Source: Calcarisporiella thermophila CBS 279.70 (lineage: Eukaryota; Calcarisporiellomycota). Taken from it: a DNA stretch of 64,000 nucleotides. Each line of letters opens with the position of its first letter. Positions within the stretch are counted from its first letter, which is position 1. Positions 21,801 to 32,907 of this stretch are shown here, piece by piece. The stretch covers positions 591,374 through 655,373 of the forward strand of contig NW_027192207.1 in the NCBI RefSeq assembly GCF_041956535.1, given 5' to 3'. Under the pieces are notes generated by a model. The model did not search any database. It was not told where the DNA came from and worked only from the letters and a program-made list of their open reading frames with translations. The position numbers and the translations under genes are program-made.

Positions 21801-23933
21801 TCGTTTTCCGCCTTGCGCTTCTCCTCAAGCTCTATACTCTCCCGCTCTTCTTTTTCCTTTTGTTCCTTTTCCCTCCGCTCTCTTTCTTCCCTCTCTTTCC
21901 TTTCTTTCTCTTCTCTTTCCTTCTGCTCTCTTTCTTTCCGCTCTTGTTCCTCCTTTTCTCTGAGTTCCCTGGCTTCTTTCTCTCTCCGCTCCTTTTCTTC
22001 CAGCTCCAGCCTTTCTTTCTCCTCCCTTTCTAATCGCTCCTTTTCTTCTCGCTCTAACCGCTCCTTTTCCTCACGTTTCTTTCGTTCCTCCTCTTCCCGT
22101 TTCGCCCGCTCCTTTTCCTCTTGCTCTTTCTTTTCCTTTTCCTCTTGCCTCTTCCTTTCTGCATCAGCTTGTTCGCGCTCTGCTTGCTTCCGCTTTTCCT
22201 GTTCCTCACGCTCCTTCGCTGCCGGATCAACAATCTTCACAGCTCGCGATCCCGTTGTGGTAGGTGCGACTGTTGTCTGAGATTCATCTTTTGAATCTTT
22301 TTCTTGTGGTTCAGAAGTCTCAGCTTTCTTGAGACGGGGTGATGCATTTTGCGATGAGGAAGAAGATGCAACATCGCTAGCCTTTACCTCCGTACGTGTA
22401 TTAGGATTGATGATGGGGATCGCTTTGCTTGCTTTTGGTTGCGGCGTGAATTGTTGACCCATTGGCATACGTTGATTCGGAACGCCATGCGGGATACCCA
22501 TCGGCATCCCTTGAGGCATTGGTTGACTATAAGGAGGCATTCCATACATCGGGTGATGGTGGCCAGGAAAGTATTGCGGTGTTGGGCTATATGGTGCAGC
22601 AACGTACTGGTGTAAAAAAAGTTATTATTTCACTCTGAGAGTTTAAGAGAATCGAATCAAACCAAACTCACATATTGCTGAGCCCATGGCTGATGTGGAA
22701 CAGCAGGAACCATCGGCTGCATATTTGGGGAAGGGGCAGTGGTGAGATGCGGGGAGTGGGGAGAGGCATGCGGTGCCATGGGTTTTTTCTGTTGGTGGCC
22801 ATAGGGAGATGGAACGTTCGCAGGTACCGGTCCAGAAGAGGGTGCTGGAGACATGCCCATTGGTATGGGAGCGCCGCCCTTCTGGAAGTGATGTGATTGC
22901 CGGTGGTGGTGAGGCGGTGTTTGTGGATGATGAGGATAGGAGTGATGTGCGAGGTGTGGCGAGCTGTGTACAGGCCGTGTATGAGGGGAGTGCATCGTTT
23001 CCACCGGCGGGTGCGGTTGAGGTTGGGGTTGAGGTTGTTCTTCGACGGTTGTAGGAGTGGGGGCCTAAAAAAATTACAGTCATAATGTCAAAATATTTGC
23101 GCATATTGTAAGCAACTATCTTATATTACCACTTCTTCTGAAGGCGGATTTGCAGAAATCGTGCCAAAGGTTGGCATCGATCCTCCTGAAGGAACCTGTG
23201 GATATTGCGGTACACCACCACTTAGTGCAGAAGTATGCTGAATGGGTGATGATGAGAGAGGAGCGGTATTCGGCTGGTTAATTGAGCCAAATTGTATCGG
23301 TGCTATAGTGTACGAAAATTCAAATCAAAAGGTACAATTTACAATTAACAGATAATCCTATTACCAGTTCCTTGAGTATTCGGAGGTCGCACAGGGAATT
23401 GTACACTGTTTCTTGGTCCTTTCATGTGACTTACGTATGGACCTTTGCGCGATGCTGCTGGCATTAATGGTGGATTTGTATGTCTAATTGCAAAAAATGG
23501 TTAAGGATAATCGGGAAAAAAGAAAGTCAAGTAAAAATCGTTCTCTTGATCTCTACGCTCTTTTCTTTTTCTTAAAAAAAAAGAAGAGTTGTAGAAATCT
23601 GATCAAATCCAACAAATTCTGATTTTGATTTTTCTGGGCTATAATCAAATCTATAGCCCACAAGATCTAGATCAGCTAAACTACATACAATAAAGGATAC
23701 GAATTGTGCATTCTGGGAGAACCACCATGAAACTTTCCGTTTACAGATGCATGACTCGAACTAGACGAAACTTGAAGAGAGGATTGTTGAGGTGAGGATG
23801 CAACTATTGCTGGTTGTGATCCAGAGGACGACGAAGACGAGGGCGTTGATGAAGGCTTCGACTTGGCGGAGGAGGCAATCTGAGCTACTTGAGCGTATTT
23901 AGATGGCTGGTTACTTTGCGGAGGCTTACTCAT
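18817..23933 (-). CDS. EIF4G: Translation initiation factor eIF4G
   Basis: Scaffold of the cap-binding complex eIF4F, joining eIF4E, eIF4A and poly(A)-binding protein. The N-terminus (from 23933) is Ser/Pro/Gln/His-rich and spread over several exons. A central KE-rich segment (about 21800-22200) is long charged helix. The eIF4E-binding motif YDRDFLM lies near 21525. The MIF4G HEAT domain starts near VKSLLNKLTLEKF and includes QLVFEKATDESNFA. An RS/GS-rich linker precedes an MA3 domain (LRQALSSDAVALDSVHKALAG). The main exon is 19525-22606 (approximate). The last intron has CTAACTAAT and TTTCTAG, so the protein most likely ends SKQGLSNLCV with a stop at 18817; reading through instead stops at 18841. 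Confidence 0.93.
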
Positions 23934-24613
23934 TACTTCTCAAGGAAAAATAGGGAGCGATGGTCATCCCACGCGATAAAATGTATTTAGTGACTTATCG
24001 ATTCGTTTACTGAACAGAAGGTGGAAAAATAAAACAAAGCCCGCACGCAGACTACTCCTCTATCGTTCCGTTTTTCAAACTTCTTCACCTTTACAAGCTA
24101 AGAAGAGTTGATGATGGATGGAAAAGACTACCAACTTCTTTGACAAACGGATGGATGGGAGTTTGGTATGCCCAATTTTCTTATCAAGGTCGATTCACGC
24201 GCCCACAATCCACAGGATGAAAATTATTCCCAGCATTTCAGCGAGCAATTTCAGCAGATTTCCTCGGTTCATGCATGAAAATTTGGCCGTAAGATCAACT
24301 ATAATTTTACCTTACAAAAAATATCATACTTCATTCGTTTCTTTTTTAATTTCTTCACCGTTTCAGTTAATACTGATACATATATCATATATACATCTTT
24401 TTCTGCAGTAAAACTAACTTAATGCAAGCACCCTATCTATTTCTGCCTTGTATTCTGAGAGAGGGTTTTAAGCAATAAGAATTATATGTGATGTTTGATG
24501 ACGTCACAATTTGACATCACAATTTGCCCCTGGTCTTTTAGTGAAATAAAAACAACCCTTATACGATTCTTCACTTCTGAGAATTTCATTTTCATCCTCA
24601 ATAACTTACCGAA
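23934..24613. other. Divergent region between eIF4G and ATP synthase OSCP genes
   Basis: Contains promoters for both genes. The only clear element is a duplicated CRE-like motif close to the OSCP start. Short open frames have no resemblance to known proteins. Confidence 0.6.
24499..24524. promoter_or_regulatory. Tandem CRE-like duplication upstream of the ATP synthase OSCP gene
   Basis: TGACGTCACAATT is followed directly by TGACATCACAATT: two 13-nt head-to-tail copies differing at one base, 90-115 bp before the ATG. The first copy holds a perfect TGACGTCA palindrome. A bZIP binding function is inferred. Confidence 0.5.
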
Positions 24614-25572
24614 ATGGCTTTCTCTACTCGGCACACTGCAACCACCATCAGCAAGGTATATATTTAGCTCATTGTTGTATTTTCATCAAATAAAAGTTAG
24701 TGTTATTAATATGCTGATATTTTTATTAATTGATGAACAGATGGTGCGCGGATTTGCTTCGGCACCAAAAGCCAGCTCGGTGCAGGTAAATAGCCCTTAA
24801 AAAATATTTTATTTTAGCCGATGCCATCGATCTGGTGTAGAGATGGTTGCCACATGTTGAATATAAAATTCATTATTATAATTTAATTAGCCTCCCATTG
24901 TCTTGCACGGCATTGATGGTCGGTACGCTTCTGCTCTCTACTCTGCAGCCGCAAAGAAGAGCTCTCTTGAGGCTGTCGAAAGTGAATTGAAGCAAATTCA
25001 CTCGGTCATTGAGAAGGATCCAAAGGTGAAAAGCTTCCTTGAGGACCCTTCGCAAAATCGTGAACATAAGCGCGCTTCTGTGAATGCTCTGCTCGGCAAA
25101 GGCAAATACTCTGAGATTACGCGCAATTTGTTCGATTTGCTTGCCGAGAATGGCCGTCTCGGTGAAACACCTAAGATCATTAATGCTTACCAATCCTTAA
25201 TGATGGCTCACCGTCGCGAACTGCCAGTGACCATCACTTCGGCGAAGGAACTGGATAATAAGACACTTGACCAGCTTAAGAACTCGCTCTCGAAGAGTTC
25301 TATCATTGAAGCTGGTCAAAAGCTTATCATTTCAAACAAGGTAACATCTCTACTCCTGTAACTATACAAGTGTTTTATTTACTCTTAAATTTTGTAGGTG
25401 AATCCCTCTATTGTTGGTGGGTTGGTGATCGAGTTTGGAGACAAAACCATCGATCTCTCTGTCTCTTCTAGGATCGCTAAGCTGAACAAACTTTTGACTG
25501 GTAAGTCTTTGGCACTTTTATTTCCGATTTCAGGTTCTCTAAATTTTTGTCTATATCATAGATTCTTTGTAA
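24614..25572 (+). CDS. ATP5: Mitochondrial ATP synthase subunit 5 (OSCP)
   Basis: Peripheral-stalk subunit that ties F1 to the stator of mitochondrial ATP synthase. Exons 24614-24655, 24741-24785, 24891-25340, 25398-25500 and 25562-25572 give 216 aa, the normal family length. The N-terminal MAFSTRHTATTISKMVRGFA is a mitochondrial targeting sequence. The mature part has HGIDGRYASALYSAA, the helical bundle with LLGKGKYSEITRNLFDLLAENGR, and the OSCP signature NPSIVGGLVIEFGDKTIDLS, ending RIAKLNKLLTDSL. The final exon supplies only 11 nt. It is divergently transcribed from eIF4G with a duplicated CRE-like element upstream. Confidence 0.96.
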
Positions 25573-25861
25573 ACGAGTGAGAGGCTTTATCTTTATTCCT
25601 TCAAAATATATATAAAGTTAGAATGAATTGTGATTAATACTAACAAAATAGTTGTATGTCAAAATTTGCTTGCTGGAAACTCTTACTCCCAAAGTGGCTT
25701 TGGAGACTCTTTTTATTCTATCAGCATTTATTAAGTTTATGACAAAAGAGAAAAGGCTGCGTAGTTAAATGAAAAAGAATTGTCCAAAAGAAAACGAATA
25801 AGTAAACAATAATGCACAACAATATCCATATGGCGCCGAAATCGACGACGGAAATAATCAT

Positions 25862-27042
25862 TTATAAATTCTTGTATCTCACGTAAGAATATAAGGCAGA
25901 TCCTCCAAGTGCTAGAAGAATCCCAATTCCATTAAGCACAGAGATGGTATTCTGGAAGATCCAGGCTGCTAGCGCAGTTTGGAAGCATGATTTTGCGGTG
26001 CCTAAAAAAAAGTACTGAATTAATATAATCAATTTCCTCTTCAAATGGAATCCTTATATACCTGAAATTGTATTGGTAAGAGGTGTTGTATATTTTATCT
26101 GAAGGAACATTGCAATATTGATAACGAATCCGGTAATCCCAGTGATGGTCATAAGTATCCAGAAGCCAGTTTCTCCTAAAAAGGTGACGGTAGAGAAGAT
26201 GTCCCCAAGCTCACCAGATAATAGTACAAGTGGGAACAGGAAAATAATAGAGAGCGTTGTGTTATAGTGCAGCAAGCGCCACTGGTTATTGTCAACGAGC
26301 ACAAGAGTCTTCTTTACATAGATGCCATAAAGGGCAACGAATGCAGACGAACCCACACCATAGATGATTCCCATCCATGAAAAATTGATCTCTCCATAAG
26401 ATCCGATGACGAATCCGAGTAAAACGATGAGGCAAGTAAAGAGCGTGGCTGTAGATGTTTTATTTCCAAGGATGGTGTAGGTAAAGATGATGTTAAAAAC
26501 GATAGAAAGTGATCGGGCAACCTTAATCAACATTGTGTTATTTAGCTGATTTAGCATTTGAAATAATATTTAATCGTACCTGATAAAATGTCACTTCAAC
26601 ATATTGTAGGCAAAGGTTGTTAAGCGCAAGCATCATCACATAAATGAAGGTAAGTGGAGCAACATTTTTTGCAATGTGTGCCTTAAATTCGAAAGGAGGG
26701 ATTAGGGCAAATTGACTGTTCCTAGCAGTATTAAGAATGCATAATTAGAGTTAACTCCTTCTTATCGCTACAAGTGGAATCCTACTTTTTTCCAATGCTG
26801 CTTCCGAGTAACAATAGAACGAGTGCAACCAGCATCTGGTACCATGTAACAAAAAGCGGGTAGGGGAACTTGTATTCATCACCGCTAAGAATTATCTTGT
26901 TGAGGAAAACCACCGCAAGGGATACGACCCAGTAAAATGCAACAACCAACAAGATAAGATGGGTTGAATGCTGCTTGCGCGCACTAGCATTGGCTGGAGA
27001 TGGTAGGTATTTATCAGACCCTTTTTCGTCGTGGCTGACCAT
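25862..27042 (-). CDS. GDP-fucose transporter-like nucleotide-sugar transporter (SLC35C1 family)
   Basis: Golgi/ER multi-pass antiporter of the drug/metabolite transporter superfamily. Exon 1 runs from 27042 to about 26788; exon 2 begins NSQFALIPPFEF; exon 3 begins VARSLSIVFNIIFTY; the last exon begins TAKSCFQTALAA and ends at 25862. About ten hydrophobic helices can be counted. Diagnostic segments in SLC35C1 order: SLAVVFLNKIIL, PLFVTWYQ, NNLCLQYVEVTFYQVARSL, WRLLHYN, GFVINIAMFLQIKYTTPLTNTISGTAK. These match GDP-fucose transporters better than triose-phosphate/UDP-sugar relatives, so GDP-fucose is the likely substrate; related sugars cannot be excluded. Divergent from the Ran gene. Confidence 0.88.
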
Positions 27043-27429
27043 TACGATCTATTTTTATTTTGTTTTTGTTTGAAATGATGGAAGGAGTGGTACGAACGAA
27101 AATGAAAGAAGCTCATAATTGTATCTGAAATTTTCTGAATTGTAATTTCAGACCAGGCGTCAGTTCGCAAATATCTTTCTGCTCTCCCTTGTGTTCTCGC
27201 GCCTTATCTTCCATTTCTTTATTTCTTTTCATAGTATTTCTTGCATCCATCCATTAGATACGAATATAAAGTATGTATAATTATTTGTTGCAGATGGATG
27301 AAATGATAATTCACCTTTAATCGAAAAACTTGAATTTTCACTTTGGATGATTTTCATTTTTTAAGATGATTTAAAATGTATTTTTAGCTAAACACTAATC
27401 TCTATACTATTCCATAGACTTACGTCGTA
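27043..27429. other. Divergent promoter region of transporter and Ran genes
   Basis: AT-rich. A splice-acceptor-like tract (ACTATTCCATAG) ends at about 27417, just before the Ran ATG, so a 5' UTR intron for Ran is possible but not proven. Confidence 0.5.
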
Positions 27430-28226
<797 letters not shown>

Positions 28227-28426
28227 ACAATCCTTTCTTTTTTTTCTTTTCCTAATAAAAATGAACGACCATAATACTTATTTTTATTGCTTTTTCACAA
28301 ATAAAATGAAATATAATACGAATTTACTTTTATTTTTCTTAACATTAACAAAACATTTAACTTTGTAAATGATAATACTAAAGATCGTACATATGATCAT
28401 ACACAGCTGATTAACCTTGATTTATT

Positions 28427-29004
28427 TCACCCAAATGCACTGGCCGTAAAATGCGGTATCTGACTAGCAGACTCCGGAACAACTTCTTCCTGTTTTACAG
28501 GATCATATCTGGCGGAAAATTCATTGCTTTTTGTGCGAGGCCGTTGACGGGATTTTGCAGAGAAATGAGTTCCTATTTAACAAAAGAAATAATGAATCAG
28601 TCGTTCTGAATGAATGCTTTAAACTATTATTACTATAATGTTGCCACATATTATCTTTTCGCGAGAATCTGGAGTTGCAACCGGGCATGAGACAGGCATA
28701 GTTTTTCTCTCCCGTGTGAATTCGGTGATGCCGAGCGAGATGTCCACTAATATAATATATGTTAATATCGATATCCATGGCATAATATTTGAAATAGATA
28801 ATACCTTGTAGTAAATGATTTATCACAGTCGGGATAGCTGCAAAAGTACTTTTTCTTGTGAGCAATGAGGGAGACATTCGTCACTGAAAGTATGCAAGCC
28901 TTTTGGGGCGAGAACTGAGGGATCGAGCTATCATAGTGCTCTTCGTTCAAGAGGCTAACTCGTTTGCCGTTAGAATTAGTAATGGACCACCTCGAATCGA
29001 TCAT
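28427..29004 (-). CDS. Two-finger C2H2 zinc-finger protein, probable transcription factor
   Basis: Three exons join in frame. An N-terminal non-finger region (from MIDSRWSITNSNG) leads to two classical C2H2 fingers: finger 1 CSYPDC...HLARHHRIH and finger 2 CLMPGC...NMWQHYRTH, joined by the canonical linker TGEKNY. Intron 1 cuts finger 1 in the middle (after SFTTR). The C-terminal exon encodes a basic stretch SAKSRQRPRTKS and a VKQEEVVPE motif resembling a SUMO acceptor site (weak evidence). Two fingers with this linker suit a sequence-specific DNA-binding regulator; target unknown. An exon upstream of 29004 is possible, as the ATG follows an AG. Confidence 0.8.
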
Positions 29005-29534
29005 ATGCTATGTTAAATATTGAGAAATAGAACTACTACTTAAATAAAGAAGATAAATAAATAAACGAAGATAAGCTGAAAAAAAAGGGAGACAACTTGA
29101 AAGAAACTCCCCCTTTCCCTTTTTCTCTAAAGCGGGGAAACAGGGTCAATGGTCAGGCTGGATGAGCCCTTGTTTCAGCCTTTCGACCAAAAATTTAAGG
29201 GCCCACTTGCTGGCCCGAACACAATAGGTAAACTCGTGAGACACTTCATATATCCGCTTAGTGTACCCACTCCATAGTTTAGTAAATACTCTTACGATAT
29301 TGGATTAGTGCAAGTATTTGGAAAATGAAAACGGCGGAAAGGGTAAAGCCGAAAACCGAGATTGAAAAAGGCTTCAGAGGCATTGTACAGAGCCTAATAT
29401 GGACTTAAGAAACCGAAGCAAAAAACATAGCAGAGATCTCGATATTGAAAGAGAAATATATTTTATTTATAACATGCCAACACCAGCACAAAAAGCAAAA
29501 GGAGAGGATATTTGTAATTACAATGTCATTAAGT
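29005..29534. other. Intergenic region, no gene recognised
   Basis: Upstream of the zinc-finger gene and 3' of eS24. It contains CCCCT stress-response-like motifs near 29108-29113 and a modestly GC-rich segment at 29130-29215 that could be structured, but I could not match it to a known RNA. Confidence 0.45.
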
Positions 29535-30174
29535 TTACTTCTCCTTGTTTGCTTTGGCTTTCTTGGTTCCGCGGAATTTCTTAGCACGGTTTTTGCGCTC
29601 CTTGCGCTGTTTGCGGGCGACATTGCCAGTTTCCGCAAGGCCGTGTCTAACAAGGCGGTGCTTGGGTTCAAATCTCTTTGCTGACTCTAGTGAGTCGTAG
29701 ATGAGCGCAAAGCCGGTCGATTTGCCACCACCGAAATGTGTGCGGAAACCGAAGCAGAAAATGTTCTCCTTATCGGTTTTGTACATCTTTGCAAGCTTAT
29801 CACGCACTTCATCCTTGCTCAAATTAGCACGCGATGGATGTAGCACATCGACAACCATCTGCTTACGCTGCAGAAGGCGGTTGGTGAGGAACTTGCGGGT
29901 ACGAATTGTAGCAGTCGCTTCAGACTACACGATAAAATAGAGAATTAGCTCTTACTTGAAAATTTTAGGAGATTCATAAGGGAATCACAAATAAAAGATC
30001 AAAATATCCTTTAACATTTCACAGATCAAAATTCTTCACGAAATGCGATTTAAGCATCTAAATCGCATTATTAACCATTCTCACTCCCCATTTGAAAATC
30101 ACATTCACTCCAGTAAAGGAGTTATCCATCCATCTATCCTAAAAACACATCCATCGTCTTTAGAAGCTTACCAT
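29535..30174 (-). CDS. RPS24: 40S ribosomal protein S24 (eS24)
   Basis: Small-subunit ribosomal protein. The second exon (29535-29924) encodes [23 protein letters not shown], then [33 protein letters not shown] and KHRLVRHG, followed by the basic [21 protein letters not shown] tail: unmistakable eS24. It lacks its start codon; that is provided by a first coding exon consisting solely of ATG (30172-30174), directly followed by GTAAGC. The 247-nt intron (29925-30171) is long for this genome and contains a strong hairpin. Total 130 aa, near human (133) and yeast (135). Confidence 0.95.
30042..30069. repeat. Perfect 11-bp hairpin in eS24 intron 1
   Basis: AATGCGATTTA, a 6-nt loop, then TAAATCGCATT. 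It sits about the middle of the intron that separates the ATG from the rest of eS24. It could shape splicing or belong to an intronic RNA; boxes of a C/D or H/ACA snoRNA were not convincingly found. Confidence 0.7.
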
Positions 30175-30402
30175 TTTATCGATGCGCAATATGATATGAA
30201 CCTCTTGGACAGAGAGGGTGTGATGTCTGTGAAAAGAGAGGGAGTCTATCTCATGTAGTCCTTAGATTAATATTTTCGATGCGGAATCATTCATAAGCCA
30301 CTTGATTTAACAAATAGCATATTAAATTATTCTCGTAGTCAAATTATTTCAAATATTACGTTTATTAAGAAACGCTAGAAAATACTCATTAGATTAATGT
30401 GG

Positions 30403-32491
30403 TTACAATGTATAGAAGATTAATGAAATTAGGTTACATTGCGGGTAAAAAAAAAGGAAATTTAATAAAATTACTAATCCAGAAGCAAACCATATAACAG
30501 CTCCATTAGTTGCTATTGATGGTGGTGCATTCGCTCTGGCTGGAGGACCTAATCTAGTTCCACAATCCAAATGGCACTTGAATGCAAGCGTTTTCTGATC
30601 CCTCATTTCAGCATCTGTGGGACACACCTGGAAAATGTTCGGCTGAACTCTGCAATATGCCAGATTGGGAGGTGCAACTATCGAAGGGAATGCTCCATTT
30701 AGCTGATTATGGCCGAGTGCTAAGTATTCAAGATTCTGGAGTTGGGCAATTTCACTTGGAAAGGTGCCGGTAAATCGGTTATGATTTAGTAGACTATTGG
30801 ATTCAATTAGAATACGTATAAATATTCATATACAAAGTTGACTTACAGTTTCTGAAGGGAAACCATGTTTCCGATAGAGGGAGGGATTTTTTCACTCAAC
30901 TGATTATGCCCAACATCACTATTTTGAGTTAGATACATAGGAGTTATATTCAAGTATATCGGGAGACACGAATTTACTTACAATATTCGGGCAGCCGCTA
31001 AGTTTCCTACGGCGGGGGATATAGCGCCGGTAAGTTCGTTTTTACTTAGAACAATATCTATCAATGATGTAATAGAATACAGAGTGTCGGGAATTGGGCC
31101 TGTCAAATTGTTTCCTTTCAAGTTACTGAGCCCTAAGTGAGCGAAGGAACGTACAATATTTAGAAATCAATACATTTCTTACAGTAATTGAAGGCTGCTC
31201 AATTGCCCGATTTCCAAAGGAATTTTGCCCTGGAAATGGTTAGAGTCAAGTGCAAGCCCCTTAAGATTGATTAATTTTCCAATAGTGGGCGGAATAATTC
31301 CGGATAAAGTGTTATTCGATAGAAATCTAATAGCATACATGTTATGAGTTGGAGACTGAATTTTGAAATCTATAATATTCTAAACATACAATCCCTGTAG
31401 CCTTGTCATGTCCATCCACGATTGAGGGAGTCCTCCTGTAAAACTGTTGTTTCGCAAATGGCTATGGAAAGCAGTTGAAAATCAGCGATTTCATAGAAAT
31501 TGTGGGGAAATGGGTGCTTACATATACTCGAGGACAGGGATAGTGCCTAAAGAGTCCGGGAGTATTCCAGATAACTTATTTTCGTCTACATTTCTATCAA
31601 ACATGTACGCCGTTAAACGAAGGAAATAAGAAAGGATAATCTAGGCCGAACTTACAGGTATTTGAGTGTCTTTAAGTTCCCCAATTCTGAAGGTAGATTG
31701 CCTGTGAGGTAGTTTCCGCTCAAATCACTTGAATCCAAAACATTGCAAAAATTAGATTCGCAAAATCATTTAATAAATGCACATTCTAAACTTACAGATG
31801 AATCAATCCCATCAGTTTGCCAAATATCGAAGGAATCTGACCCTGAAGATTATTTCTAGCCAAGTCCCTAGATCAAAATATATACTTAATTTTTTCTTAT
31901 TTTGTTACCTATATTATCAATACAATTAACTTACAATCGAGTTACTACACCCACATTATTGCAGTGAACCCGCGCCCAACCACAACAGGATAGCATATCT
32001 TGACTACTCCAACCAGTTGCTTCGGTCCACTGTCCCCCCGTAAGTTTGAAAATACCGCTAAGCACAGCACATGTTTCGCGGAGCGTTTCGGCATTGGCTT
32101 CTGCAAGCGTTACATTTTCGGGTAAACCTGGTACATTCGTGACGGCTGGTGTCGGAGCTTGTGAAGGTTCTGCTGAAAGTGAAGTCTCCGGAAGGGAGGA
32201 ATGAGCGGAAGAATCTGAACCTGCAGTAGCTGTGGCTTCTGAAGAAGGGATGCTGGTAGTAGGATTCTGAAATGTAGTAGGGACTGTTTCATGCTGCTCA
32301 TCGATGGCTATCTTAGAATCAATTGTTGGCTGAGAATCTACAGTCGGTTCGTCTTCAAAATTATTTGTGGTTGTATTGGTTGTATCCTGAGTGTCCTGTG
32401 CACGCGCAATGGCGAGTAGGATAGAGAGCAAAATCAGAAACAACAATGGTCTCCTCATTTCCTTGAGAACAATAGCTGCTTTTCTTTTCAT
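30403..32491 (-). CDS. Secreted/membrane leucine-rich-repeat protein with one repeat per exon
   Basis: Exon 1 (31935-32491) encodes a signal peptide (RRPLLFLILLSILLAIARA), a Thr/Ser/Pro-rich probable O-glycosylated stalk, and an N-cap (LTGGQWTEATGW...CCGWARVHCNN) like the plant-type LRRNT. Then come about 11 repeats of the plant-specific form LxLxxNxLxGxIPxxIGxLxxL. Exon 2 (31796-31867) is exactly 72 nt, one repeat. Every intron is phase 2 and splits the same Leu codon at repeat ends; some exons carry two repeats. The last exon adds a Cys-containing cap and ends with a hydrophobic segment (AVIWFASGLVILLNFLFFYP), so membrane-anchored. No kinase domain. Probably a surface recognition or adhesion protein; ligand unknown. 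An internal Met at 32458 is an alternative start. Confidence 0.85.
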
Positions 32492-32907
32492 TTTTTTTTT
32501 TTTTACTTTTGCTCCTAGTCTTCTACTCTTATTCTACTCGTGCCAGTGTCCACCCATACTAAAGCCACTAGGATGTGAAGCATATAAAACTGTGGAAATA
32601 AAACCATATTAGTTGAAACTTATTCTAAGGATTAATTGTAGAACGTTAATTTCCATATCGGTCGGTAGAGAAATTAATAAATACAGATTGGGCGGGAAAA
32701 TCCACACACATTAGGATATTTTTAGAACGATGCGGTGTTAATCAACTCTGAAGAGATATATTGAACGTTATATAAACACAACTCAAGTAAAAAGGGGAAA
32801 AATATTACACAAATGAAATTGAGGATGCCATATCAAGTCAGGATGATGTAAGGAGAATTGCAACTAAATGATCGTAATGCCAGCAGTAAATTTATCATAA
32901 TTCCATT
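32492..32907. other. Intergenic region, no gene seen
   Basis: Promoter of the LRR gene and 3' flank of the RasGEF gene. T-run near 32490-32505. No supported frame. Confidence 0.6.

Noticed and set aside
21765-22280. Ser/Phe-rich + frame opposite eIF4G
   Set aside because: Exact mirror of the Lys/Glu-rich helix codons of eIF4G; an antisense shadow.
29130-29215. Possible structured RNA upstream of the zinc-finger gene
   Set aside because: GC-richer segment with complementarity, but no match to snRNA, tRNA or snoRNA boxes I could recognise.
29640-29670. GGTTCAAAT resembling a tRNA T-arm
   Set aside because: It is within the eS24 coding exon and has no acceptor stem or anticodon arm around it.
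32490-32505. T-run upstream of the LRR gene as a transposon poly-A tail
   Set aside because: No target-site duplication, no reverse transcriptase or SINE body nearby.
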